A DNA stretch of 64,000 nt from Isoetes taiwanensis (taxonomy: Eukaryota > Streptophyta > Lycopodiopsida > Isoetales > Isoetaceae). Positions 45,550 to 55,639 of this stretch are shown piece after piece (position 1 is the first letter of the stretch; each line of letters starts with the position of its first letter). The notes beneath the pieces are model-generated. The model was not told the origin of the DNA and made no database searches. It was given only the letters and a program-made list of their open reading frames with translations. The translations under genes and the position numbers were made by a program. The stretch lies in contig JAJEKV010000005.1 of assembly GCA_021234155.1 (NCBI GenBank), positions 8,054,216-8,118,215 of the forward strand, in the 5' to 3' direction.

Positions 45550-47500
45550 TTATACGAGAGGTGGCTCTTCCCAGTCCACAGGACTCTCGTACCCTTTGGG
45601 ATCTGGCTCTTGCGAGCTTACAACAGCAAGGACGCCTCCTTCTGATTCCAAACCTATTGGCACAGGCGGTTTCTCTGGCTCGGGCACCACAGGCTCCAAG
45701 TCAACAAACTCCACCTCCTCATCTCTTCTTCACCCGTAAGTGGAGGTCAGATTTACGTGTATGTGCCCTTAGCATCGCTGGCACCGTTCTTTGCACCCAG
45801 TTCCTCGTTTTCATCGGGGAAAGGATTAGCAAGAGCTTATCCCGGTCCCGATGAAGCTTACTTTATCACGGGTCTATGTCGACGGAGAGCGACATTAAGC
45901 CCCCAGCAAGAGGCATAAATCGGCGTAGTGCCTCGATCCGGAAAAGGCATCTAGGATCCATCTCGGGCCGAAAAACCATCAGATCAAATTATTAATAAGC
46001 CGCTGTGGCTTTCGATAATGGGACACCACGCCTTGTCATTTGTGGGTCTCTTAATTTCTCGCAAAACAAATTGAACCCCGAAATGCATTGCGGGGAGGAG
46101 TCTTTTCATTCTCACGTTTAAAATGAATCATGGTTTTTTTTGTGTCCGCTTTGTAAAACCTATATGAAAATGCTCAAACAGCTCACTAAGCGACCACCAC
46201 CATGACCCTTGACGTTTGTTTTAAGCCTGCCAAGCAATATAGAAATTAGAAATTAGTAAAAAGAAAACAAGGAAAATAAGTTAGCCCAGTAGTGTGGCGG
46301 TATAAACTTATACCACGGTTGCCTTGCCGTATAAATTTATACCACGGCTGCAAGCCGTATAAATTTATACAGACATTGCCTTGCTGTATAAATTTATACC
46401 ACGGTTGTTCCAGCTTTTAAAATTTAAACGTTAAGACAGATGTGGTATAAATTTATACCGTGGAGTTACCGTAAAACAATAAATGTTAATTGTGAAGCTT
46501 ACCAAACGCAGTTTTCGAAGCCGGCGTTACAGACCGCTCCCATAGGTTTGAGCACCGACATCGTCTGAAGGTCAGAATGAAAAACGATGACCCTCCAGTT
46601 TTCAGATGTCGTGACTTCTTTGAGGCCATCCAGGAAAGACCGGACTTGCACGTGAGTGAAAGCCTCCTCGTCAAAAGCGCTATCCTTTATTTTAAATCCA
46701 TAAGGAATATCTGCAATGCATAATGTAAATTGTTGCTTGTCTAAAAGAGTCCCCAGCCTTGTACAATCACCCTCAACAACCCCAGATTGGGCGCCCCGAC
46801 CAAAGGTGGTAAATCTCTCATATGTGCAAATCAAACCGAAGTGGCGACCTCTCTACCCTGCTCAATTGCCTTTAACCTTTGCCTCTCTTCCTTGGCCCTA
46901 CGAACCGGTTCAAAAATCCGATTGGGTAGCCCCTTCTTCTTGTTCTCAAAAGAGTAATGTGAGACAAAAAGCACAAACACATAACATATTTTTTGCAAAA
47001 CTTACCCAGCCAATCGGGTTAATCAAGGTGCTCTCGATGATACTTGTCGTGGTGCAACTTGGGTACAAAAGTTTGCACTCCTCCCATCTTCTAGGTTGAG
47101 CTGCTTCATTAACTTCGGCCCGCAAGTGACAATGTCTTTCCGACCGCAAAGGTAAACATATTGTAAGACAAAAAAGGTAGAAAAAACATGGCATAGCAAG
47201 TGAGGCTCACGTTTTAGCTTCCTTGGCCATCTCGTCTAATGTGAATTCTTTGGCAACTACTTTTTCCAACAGCTAACAAATATTTCTTTTTGCTTTTAAG
47301 ACCACAGAATCGCTGTCCGGGTACAATGCTCATATTTTTTGTTTTGAATCACCACCTTTCTTTGGTTTCTTTCCTGCGTCTTTAGCTTGTTCTTTGAGCT
47401 CCCCATCTTGAACATACAAAAATTCTTTCTTGAAGATCCCACACAGAAGCGGGCAAACGAAGTTTAGTCTTTGAATGGCGTAAGAGGATGGGCATGGCGA
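45550..47500 (-). pseudogene. Element E DNA methyltransferase part (beta-class, N6A/N4C type)
   Basis: The exon around 46834-46505 has EGDCTRLGTLLDKQQFTLCI then ADIPYGF, a [DNS][PI]PY-type motif IV placed shortly after a GDC element. It ends at a GTAAGC donor. Later, about 45990-45930, WILDAFSGS followed by ADLCLLLG looks like the AdoMet-binding motif I (DxFxGSG), now frameshifted. Motif IV before motif I is the beta-class order. KAWCPIIES lies between. The C-terminus (45695-45550) is acidic and Pro-rich (DEEVEFVDLEPVVPEPEKPP). Upstream exons (47100-46850, 47450-47240) have GT donors but also a stop. It is probably the 3' half of one gene with the ParB-like part. Confidence 0.6.
46300..46465. 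repeat. TATAAATTTATA palindrome cluster (intron of methyltransferase gene)
   Basis: Five copies of GTATAAATTTATAC-like palindromes are spaced about 25-60 bp apart. Further clusters lie at 47508-47735, 49440-49756 and 50018-50182. Confidence 0.85.
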
Positions 47501-47507
47501 CCGGTCG

Positions 47508-47735
47508 GCGGTATAAATTTATCGTCAATAAGTGCACCAGTCGCGGTATAAATTTATCTGCGTGCACGTTTTAAATTTATAAATTTATAATAACGAATTG
47601 ATAAATTTATATCATGACCCCGCACTTTTTTCTATAAATTTATACCACCCTGACAGACCCGGATAAATTTATATCGCGACCGGTGCGGTATAAATTTATA
47701 CGCGGCCGGCTACGGTATAAATTTATACCGTCAGT
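47508..47735. repeat. TATAAATTTATA palindrome cluster
   Basis: Eight or nine copies occur, several one-sided (GATAAATTTATAT, GGTATAAATTTATC). They lie between the ParB-like exon and the following exon. Confidence 0.85.
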
Positions 47736-47741
47736 AGGCTA

Positions 47742-49215
47742 CTACAAGATTCTAACCACGCTAAACATACTACAAAAGATTGAATTGAATCTTTTACTTA
47801 CTTGACCATCTCTGAAAGCGAGCTGAAAGTAGTTATCGTATTGTTTGACAGCCATAATGGGCTTCTTATCAGAATCATAGCTCAGGCAACACTCCGTCAC
47901 ACAGGCTTCTCGAAGCTCTTGAAGCTTATTCTTTTGTTTTTTGAAGTCCTCTCCATATTTTTGTTTGAACTCCACGTACTCTCGATGCATGAATCGGATC
48001 TTATCTATTAGGCTCATTTTTAACCGAAAGTCATTGTCAAGATTGTGACTTACGGCAATGACTTTTGCCTCTTCGTCTGTGATACCCACGTAAATATGGG
48101 CTTCAACGCTTTTCCACACCTCGTTACGGGTTTCCTCCTTTGAGAGTTCTTTTCTAGCCTTGTAGCTGTGTGTGCCTCCAAGGACGTAGTAGGTGTAATC
48201 TTCGAAGTCTGCTTTTTTGTAATCCTGCAATCGATTGCATTGACTTCTTTCAACCATAACAACTAGAGGCGACACATGCGCATGAGGATTTCTTCTCATT
48301 CTTTGCTTAAGAATGGCCACATGTGCCGCGTACAACTTTCGGACCTGCAGCACTCTGACCCCATCTTCATTTTTTGGTGGCCTCTTGATAGTGCTTAGTG
48401 TCAAAGAAATGGTTTGTTTGAGCAGTTTGGTTTCATTAACCCGCTTGAGAATAGCACTTGACTTATCTGCGGGCTTCACAACGATAATACGCTCCGGGAG
48501 CCTTCGAAAGAGCCTGGCGACTCCTCTATAGTCAAGGGCTTTGTTTTTCTAGATTTTTTCTTGGTAGGAGGCTGTGTGTCTAGTACCAGGGAATGCTTCC
48601 TACCCTTTCCCTTTGTGTTGACTGGTTCCTCCTCTTCCTCTTCCTCTTCCTCTACCTCTTCCTCTTCCTCTACCTCTTCCTCTACTACTTCATCTTCGAT
48701 AGTACGGGGGTACCATAGACCCTTCACCAACACTTTTTCTTCGCACAAAGACTATTGACATCGAGAATTTCTACTAAGGCCTGTCGCGGGTTATGTTAAG
48801 AGACCCACGGTATAAATTTATCTGAGAAAAGCAACTAAGAATTACTTACAAAGCCGTTCTTGTAATTGTCCGAGATGTAATCGTGGACATCTTTAGGCTT
48901 GCACATGCTTAATTTAAACATTTTAGTATTCAGAACATAGTAGACGGTGCCCTTGTCATGGTTGCACTGCATTAGAACTTCATCATCGTTCTCTGTAGCA
49001 ACAAGTTTCATAATCTCGCCAGCAGGGTAATAATCATCCGACTTGAACTTGGCCTTCCCTGATTTATTGCACAAGTAAAGGTACGTATCAGTGGGTTTGC
49101 TCTCTCTTGCGCCCGCGGACGGCGTGCCAAGTCTGATCCTTTAGTTCATAAGTCCGTGGCTCTGGTGGTGCAGCCTTTGATGATGACCCGCCGAGCACAA
49201 ACTTGATCTTAGGGC
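47742..49215 (-). pseudogene. Element E ParB-like domain and N-terminal exons
   Basis: The main exon, about 48556-47760, reads KALDYRGVARLFRRLPERII, then ILKQRMRRNPHAHVSPLVVM, YYVLGGTHSYKARKEL and ITDEEAKVIAVSHNLDNDFR. This is the ParB/Srx N-terminal fold: a G-x-H-x-Y-x-A box after a strand, then a DEEA...N-x(2-3)-R helix pair. Upstream is a Glu-run segment (48700-48610) and an exon 49074-48850 (YYPAGEIMKLVATENDDEVL...) with a perfect GTAAGT donor. Before that, about 49215-49095, comes PKIKFVLGGSSSKAAPPEPR. ParB-like domains fused to beta-class methylases are common in phages and mobile islands. Small frame breaks occur near 49100 and 48560. Confidence 0.65.
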
Positions 49216-49439
49216 TGGAAAAAGCGCAAAAAAAACCATTTTTACACAAGAATATTAACCTTTTTCGAGTTTTTGAAACACAAAAACAGTAGAAAAATAG
49301 GATAAAAAGGCATAAAATCCACACTAAATTAACACTTTATTTGTGTCATTTAAGCTAAAAACACAACAATATTACGAAAATATTAAGGTTCGGGACCATT
49401 CGTTGAGCACTGGACATCAAAAATCTGAAATAATTCTAA

Positions 49440-49756
49440 AACGGTATAAATTTATACGGCTCGAGCACGAGCGGTATAAATTTATACCGCCTCAATGCGA
49501 TCGGTATAAATTTATACCGCTCGAGAACGTTTGCGATAAATTTATACCGACCGGTGAAGCCGTATAAATTTATACCGCCGTGCTCGAAAGCCGTGATAAA
49601 TTTATATCGCTTAAAGGCGGTATAAATTTATACGGCTCCCGAGCACTTTGCGGTCCGCAAGTGCTTTGAGCGGTATAAATTTATACCGCCGCAAGTATAA
49701 GATAAATTTATACCGATCCAGTAATCATCTCGGTATAAATTTATACCGTGGGGCTT
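49440..49756. repeat. TATAAATTTATA palindrome cluster, densest
   Basis: About ten copies, most extended to (C)GGTATAAATTTATACC(G), are spaced about 25-30 bp in the first half. They lie upstream of the methyltransferase gene, toward its presumed promoter, and are separated by GC-rich spacers (GCTCGAGCACG-like). Confidence 0.9.
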
Positions 49757-50017
49757 ACACTCTAACGATTAAAACAAAAGAGAAAACGAAAACAAGAAGA
49801 AAGTAGACTTACGTGGCCATGACCGTATGAACTAGCGTATAGAGGTACGGGAGAGCAAATAAGAGGGGTATAAAAAGCGGACCATGAAGCCGCCGACTCT
49901 AAGCCGCGTATATGGAAAATAGGTGGCCGGGCGCCGGGCTTAAGTACCCCCGCTAAGTGCCGCTTTTAGATATAAGCGTTTCTCCATAAAGATTCCAATA
50001 CAACTGTCTGCGAGTTT

Positions 50018-50182
50018 TTAGTATAAATTTATACCGTGTCTTCCTTCTCTCAGATAAATTTATACCATCTCAGATAAATTTATACAAGTCTGCAGCTACA
50101 AGTTTGCCTTCTCTCAGATAAATTTATACCATCCCCTGTGTAAACTTTTACCGTCACGCTATTCGTCGTATAAATTTATACA
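50018..50182. repeat. TATAAATTTATA palindrome cluster upstream of the DUF7869 gene
   Basis: Five copies occur, three of them in the phrase TCTCAGATAAATTTATAC. They end 87 bp before the start codon at 50269. With the previous cluster they flank the divergent promoter region. Confidence 0.85.
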
Positions 50183-50268
50183 ATTGACACTACCTTTTCC
50201 GGTATGGCTCGCGAAAAAAGAACCTGCAGAGCCTCCAACTCCCCGCTCACAGCAGGCTTCCTCCTGCA

Positions 50269-53080
50269 ATGACATTCACACCCCCTCAACTGACACCTGA
50301 AAGTAGCCTCGGAAATTCCGCCTCTGATATTCAAACCCCCAGCTCTGTTGATCTTACTCCAGCACGACCACCTCGGCTTCCACCACCCATTCAATTTACT
50401 CCACCACACCCTGCTCCTGAACGTCGTTTGCCCCCACCAATGCGTTTTACTCCACCACAGCCTAGAGAGGTCAGACTACCTCCTCCACTTCATTTTAGTA
50501 CGTCGCCCTTAGTCCACCATAGGCTAAATCCCCGGAGGCAAATCACGCCAACTCCATCAATTTCGCTAAATGGTACTACAACAAGTGGGAGCAGTCAGCG
50601 ACATGCAACTCCTGTTTTCTACGACACTTCAGGAGCTGGTCAACTACGTCACCAACCTCGATTACTTTTTCCTAGGGAGAGGGAAAGCACCTCCCCTCAG
50701 GACTTGCACACACCAAACCTATCAGCATCTACAAGTACACCATCTGTTGCTCCCGTGTCAGACGAAGAAACACCTCATGTTGATCTCTCAGACGAGGACC
50801 TACCAAAGCCACAAGACTCTATGTTCGAATTCAAAGCCCCTGCAAGTAAGAATCTTAAGCGTAACTTACACAAGAAAGCATGTACAACTGTTAGAAGAAA
50901 GAAACTCATGGACGAGGCTCACTTGCGGGCAACACATACAAAGCATTGTTGTTCTCAACGTTGTTTGCTTAAGATTGGACTAAAGGAATTGAGGTTGATT
51001 CGTGATAGTTACAGTTCAATGACTCTGCTAGACCAAAGGGGCTACTTAGCCTTCAATATTAGGCCAGATGATGGTGATAAGTTTACTTACACAGCTGGTG
51101 GCCACACCGTCTGTCAAACGGCCTTCAAATTGGTTCATGCTTTAGGCAGCAGACGACTTGACCGCCTGAAGAAAAGGCTTGACAAGAATCCAGGCATCAA
51201 TGACTACTGCCATTCAGGAGGCATAACCAGAATTCATGCCCTTCAATGTGTTTCCTGGATGGAAGGTTTCTTTAAGGAGTCTTGTGAGAAACTCCCTAAT
51301 AGCCCTATGTACCACTTGAGTGACAATTTCACGAAACAAGAAGTCTACGATAATTATAAGGAGATGTGTGTTGAGGCTGGAGAACGCTTTGTCTGCTACT
51401 CTTACTTTACTGTGCTCTGGAAAAAAGAGTTTTCTCGCGTGGCCATTCCTAGAAAGCATAGGATGTCTGTTTGTGCTACATGCTCTGAATTAAAAGCTCA
51501 GAGACAAAATGCAAGGACACTTCACACTAAAAGTAAGCTTCCAGGACGTGTTCTTGCCTAGTTCTACTTAAAAGTAGGTTTTTTCCTAAACATATTTTCA
51601 TTTCAGATGCATTGAAGGAGAAACTGAACAAGCACAGAGAACAACAATCTTTGGAAAGGAGAAAATTGACAAAACATAGGAAGAAAGCACTGGAACAACC
51701 ACTCAACTACATATCAGTTGTTATTGATGGAATGGACCAGAAGAAGACCACCCTACCACATTTTGTCAATGTGCCTAAGGATGCTGCTGAAGAAGATTTC
51801 ATACATCTGCATGTTGTTGGTGCTATGGTATTTAATGGAAAACTATCTTGCAAGGCATTTTTGAATTATCCAAACATTCATGCTGATCCAAATCTCACTA
51901 TCACAATATTGAATAAGCTTCTTTCCAATCTAGAACATATACCGCCGGTTCTGTATCTTCAGCTAGATAACACGACAAGGAAAAATAAGAATCGGTTGTT
52001 TGCTTTATCGTGCTATGCTAGTAGAGAAACAAATCTTCAAGAAGGTGAAGATTGGTTTCCTGCTTGTTGGTCATACACACGACCAAATTGATCAGATGTT
52101 CAGTAGGTTCTCTAAACGTCTTGCTCGAAAAAAAGCTCTAAGCCCCACCACCATGATTGAGGTCATCCAAGATTCCTACAATCCTCGTCCGGACATCGAA
52201 GTTATTGGAAGAAACTTATGATTTCAAGGAATGGATTTTTCGGAGAGATCAACTAGGTCACCGTGCTATTGAGCCCTTGAGAAACATTACATTTCAAAGA
52301 TCGGATCAAAATTTCACTTGTAGATGGCAAGGCCATCTTACAAGGAAAGAAATATGCCACATCCTTGCAAAGTGGCGGCCAGCAGCAGTATTCAATTCAT
52401 TCGCAAACATCCCCAATACTAGTTCCATGCTCTCTGCAGAAAGCAAATGCCTCTAAAAAGCTTGAAAAGAAATCACAAAGAGTAAAAAGGAGGGAAGAGC
52501 ATTTGACTCAAATAAATCATTGGATTGTATTGAGACAAGTATTCAGTCGTGCTCTAACCACTTTGGGGAGGCAGATGCTTTATGGTGGCCTCAATTTTTT
52601 TCTCGGCAACGTGACATGTTGCAAGCTTCATTACAAGGTCGAAGACCGATTACATTCAACTCGGCCATCTAGGCAAACCCTCCCCGTGCAAGTTGAGAAT
52701 CAAGAGGAACATGTAGAGATATTGGCTAGCTCGGATGAAGATGACAGAGTCATGTACACCGCCCTAGACGCACAAACAACAAGTTGCTCGAAAGTATCCG
52801 GTTCAGGCCTCGAGAGATCGAGAAAGGAATGCTCATAGCTGTCCCACCGATAATGATGAGTCTGGGAAGCCGTTCTGGCTAGCTAAAGTACTGGAGGTAA
52901 CAAGAGAGGATGGAATTCCCACTCAACTAAAAGTGCACTGGATGAGAACAAATGCTGCCAAGTGCTTTCATTGGGAGTTATACTTTGGAGATGGTAAAAA
53001 CAGAGGGGAAAGAGAGCAAAGTCCAAAGCAAGTAATCTGCTGTCATAGATCTATCCAAGTGAAGGGTTCTTGCATATGAC
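50269..53080 (+). pseudogene. Element E DUF7869-type transposase-like gene
   Basis: Exon 1 is 50269-51532. It has a Pro-rich repeat N-terminus (PPPMRFTPPQP type), a Cys cluster HTKHCCSQRCL and CATCSEL. A 74-bp intron joins in frame at 51607. Exon 2 has candidate RNase H-like acidic residues in ISVVIDGMDQKK, YLQLDNTTRKNKN and VGHTHDQIDQMFSRFSKRL, the pattern I know from DUF7869 proteins. Frameshifts near 52010, 52205 and 52390 break the frame. A C-terminal block near 52860-52955 (GKPFWLAKVLEVTREDGIPT) is probably part of the same protein. DUF7869 as a transposase is inference from its element context. Confidence 0.75.
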
Positions 53081-53761
53081 TTTGTTCTCGACCACCGCTA
53101 ATAAGTTACGTATGGTCACTCAAACTTTAATAAGGTCGGCATGTGGATTAGACAAACAACCTAGAAAGGTGGCCAAAAAGATGATGATGAGGACTCACTT
53201 GTAGACAAAGGAGGAAGAAGATCGCTCGAGTACATCCAGCCTGAGAGTGAAGCCGAGGATGAAGGCTCAAGTGATCGTGGGATTAAATGAGTCGGAGGAT
53301 GAGATGCATCCCGATCTTGCTGCAAAATGTAAGTTTGTCCGATGACTCAAACATGTAAAAAACGAAAGAGCGGTGTGATGACTCATCATCAAAATGTTCT
53401 ATATTTTTGACAATTTTGTTCATAATTTTGTACAATTTTCACAACCATGAATATATCACTTCTTTGTCACTCTATTACCCTTGCTATTTTTTTAATTGCC
53501 CCTTTTTTGCTACACTTTATAAAAGTAATTATTTCTTGTTCTAGTTTAGGAGGATGAAAATTGCTATTTGAAATTTTTGCATGAAAGTTATGTTCAATCA
53601 ACCCCTCAAAAATGGTACCTAAATTACTTAAATTGTCACACCTGTCACAAAAAAATCTTAAAAATGGACTTTTTTAAGGGAATTTTAGGGAATCTTTCAA
53701 AGATTCCTTTTGAAGTGCGTTTCCAGCAAATAAGTGCGTTTCATTTTAAACTTTGTTATAA

Positions 53762-55286
53762 CTCAAATTTACATTGTGACAATGAAAACACAATGATAAT
53801 TACGACTTTGAAGATTGTTTCCATCTATCTTGAAAAAGAAAAGTTAGCAAAAGACTGCATAGGCTATTACCTAAAGTGCTGTCTAAATTCAAATTGCTAA
53901 ATGCTAGTGATATATGTATGAGCCAGTTACCTTCAGTCAAGGTCGATGCGACCTCAAAAAATAGTAGGCAATGACATAATTTGGCATCATTCACTTTAGG
54001 TGCAGTTGTTTAAATAGGGGAACAGCTTCTTGCCACCACACGTACATTTTCCATGTATCATGATCCACCCTAAGTTTTTGATATTGAAATCGACTTATGT
54101 TCATTCAAGAACCACATGTACATTTTCTGATCCACCCTAGGTTCTTGATATTGAAATCGACTTGTGCCCATTCAAGGACTATTATGATTTTTGTCAATGG
54201 GGGCCACATGCAAATTACCCATGTGTCATGATCTTAGCTAGAACATGTAATGTAGGCAAGGATGTATGAATACTAAAATGCTTGCTTGCTGGTTATATAT
54301 GGAAGAGGTTATCATTAATATTCGATGTGACATGGCAATATTATTGAAATGTGTGGCTAGTTAAGACTACATGAGTGAGTCGTATGTTTGTTCAATTCAA
54401 GATAAAAAAAAAACCAATGTGGAGGTTGTTACATTGTGATTTGATGTAGTTCTTTTATTTTGTGTTATTATTATGTGTTACCTAAGCTTTGGACTAAAGA
54501 AGCACATTCAATATGTAATTGTCATGGCATAGAACCACAATAAAATGTAATGGCATTTGGGCTTTAAGTCGCATTTAAAGAGGATCTTGTTAAACGTAAC
54601 GTCACGTCGCTTTGGGGAGGGTGGCACTTGGAGCAAGGGCCAATGATACAATGTAGATCTATGTACGAAATTATAGGTTTACACTCTACCTTTTGATTCA
54701 ATAATCAATACAAATCCACAGACCTCAAGAAAGAAATATATTGGCATTTTTAATGTCTTCGCACATGGGCAAAAATGGGTCTGTCTAAGTTTCAGTAGCT
54801 AAGTATTGGCGAACACAAATGGTATCCTTGCATGAGTAAATGTTATCCTTGCATGAGTAATAAGTTGAACAAATGCCATCGCTGCATAAGTAAAACAACT
54901 TGAATAGACTCTTCTCTATGTGAATGGACTATTAGAGGCATCGATAAAAAGATGCTTGATGCACAAACAAAAACAGATTTTTCTTATTGAGAATTGTAAT
55001 AAGCGGAACTCATTGTTCCTTTTCGCATCTTTGTTTATACTCTTAATGAGAAACCACATCTGTAGCAGACATACTAAACATGTACATGTCTATGGCAAAA
55101 TGCTCAACATAGACAAAATAGGTATTGTACAACAGATATAGTCATTCCACATCAAGGAGATAATTTGGAAATGTAAAAATGAATGAAATAAGTATATGAG
55201 ACACAAACTGGATTCCAGATGAAGATCCAAGTGGGACATGCGATTGATGCTTGCTAATTCATGGCAGAAGCATGAAACCTGCTATA
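53762..55286. other. No gene; spacer between elements E and A
   Basis: At 54055-54175 a roughly 60-bp phrase (GATCCACCCTA.GTT.TTGATATTGAAATCGACTT) occurs twice in tandem. No coding sequence was recognised in the rest. Confidence 0.5.
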
Positions 55287-55639
55287 GGGTGTAAATTTGA
55301 TATTGGTACCCAAAAAGCACCGTCCGGACGCTTTAAGTGCTGAAAGTGCTTTTTATTCGATCTTCGTTAGTATAACAGATTTTGAGGTAGTTATTCCTGA
55401 AATAGCAATCATCCTCCGAGGAAGCTGGGATCGATGACATGGATTGATTCCTTGGGCGCGAATTTGGAATTCAGATCATACCAAATGCTGGGAAATTTCT
55501 TCCGAGATTTCTTGTTTGGCGGGAAATTGGTTCAGTTCTTGCAAGAATTCTTCATTTCGGTGAAGAACAAGCTTACACTAATACTGTCAATTGCAATTTC
55601 GACAAATTGCAATTGCAATTCCTTTTTCATATCAATTCG

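Larger units (their letters stand above)
45069..53757 (+). mobile_element. Element E: DNA transposon with ParB-methyltransferase and DUF7869 genes
   Basis: Inverted ends AACAAGGTTTAAAATGAAAC (45069-45098) and AACAAAGTTTAAAATGAAAC (inverse of 53728-53757) match at 29 of 30 positions through CGCACTTATTT. The flanks are ATAA on both sides (45065-45068 and 53758-53761), taken as a 4-bp duplication. Base composition differs from the flanks. It carries two divergent genes: a DUF7869 transposase-like gene (+) and a ParB-like plus DNA methyltransferase gene (-). About thirty palindromes with core TATAAATTTATA lie between and within the gene spacers. Both genes have a few frameshifts or stops, so this copy is probably dead but not old. 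Confidence 0.75.

Noticed and set aside
45561-45854. + strand open frame upstream of the methyltransferase end
   Set aside because: The minus strand here gives the acidic C-terminus of the methyltransferase gene with the expected stop; the + frame is its shadow.
48561-48758. Ser-run open frame on the + strand
   Set aside because: It is the reverse reading of the Glu-run codons of the minus-strand ParB-like gene.
49440-49756. CRISPR-like regularly spaced repeats
   Set aside because: The spacers vary in length, the repeat is a 12-16 bp palindrome and the setting is a plant transposon, so a CRISPR array is excluded.
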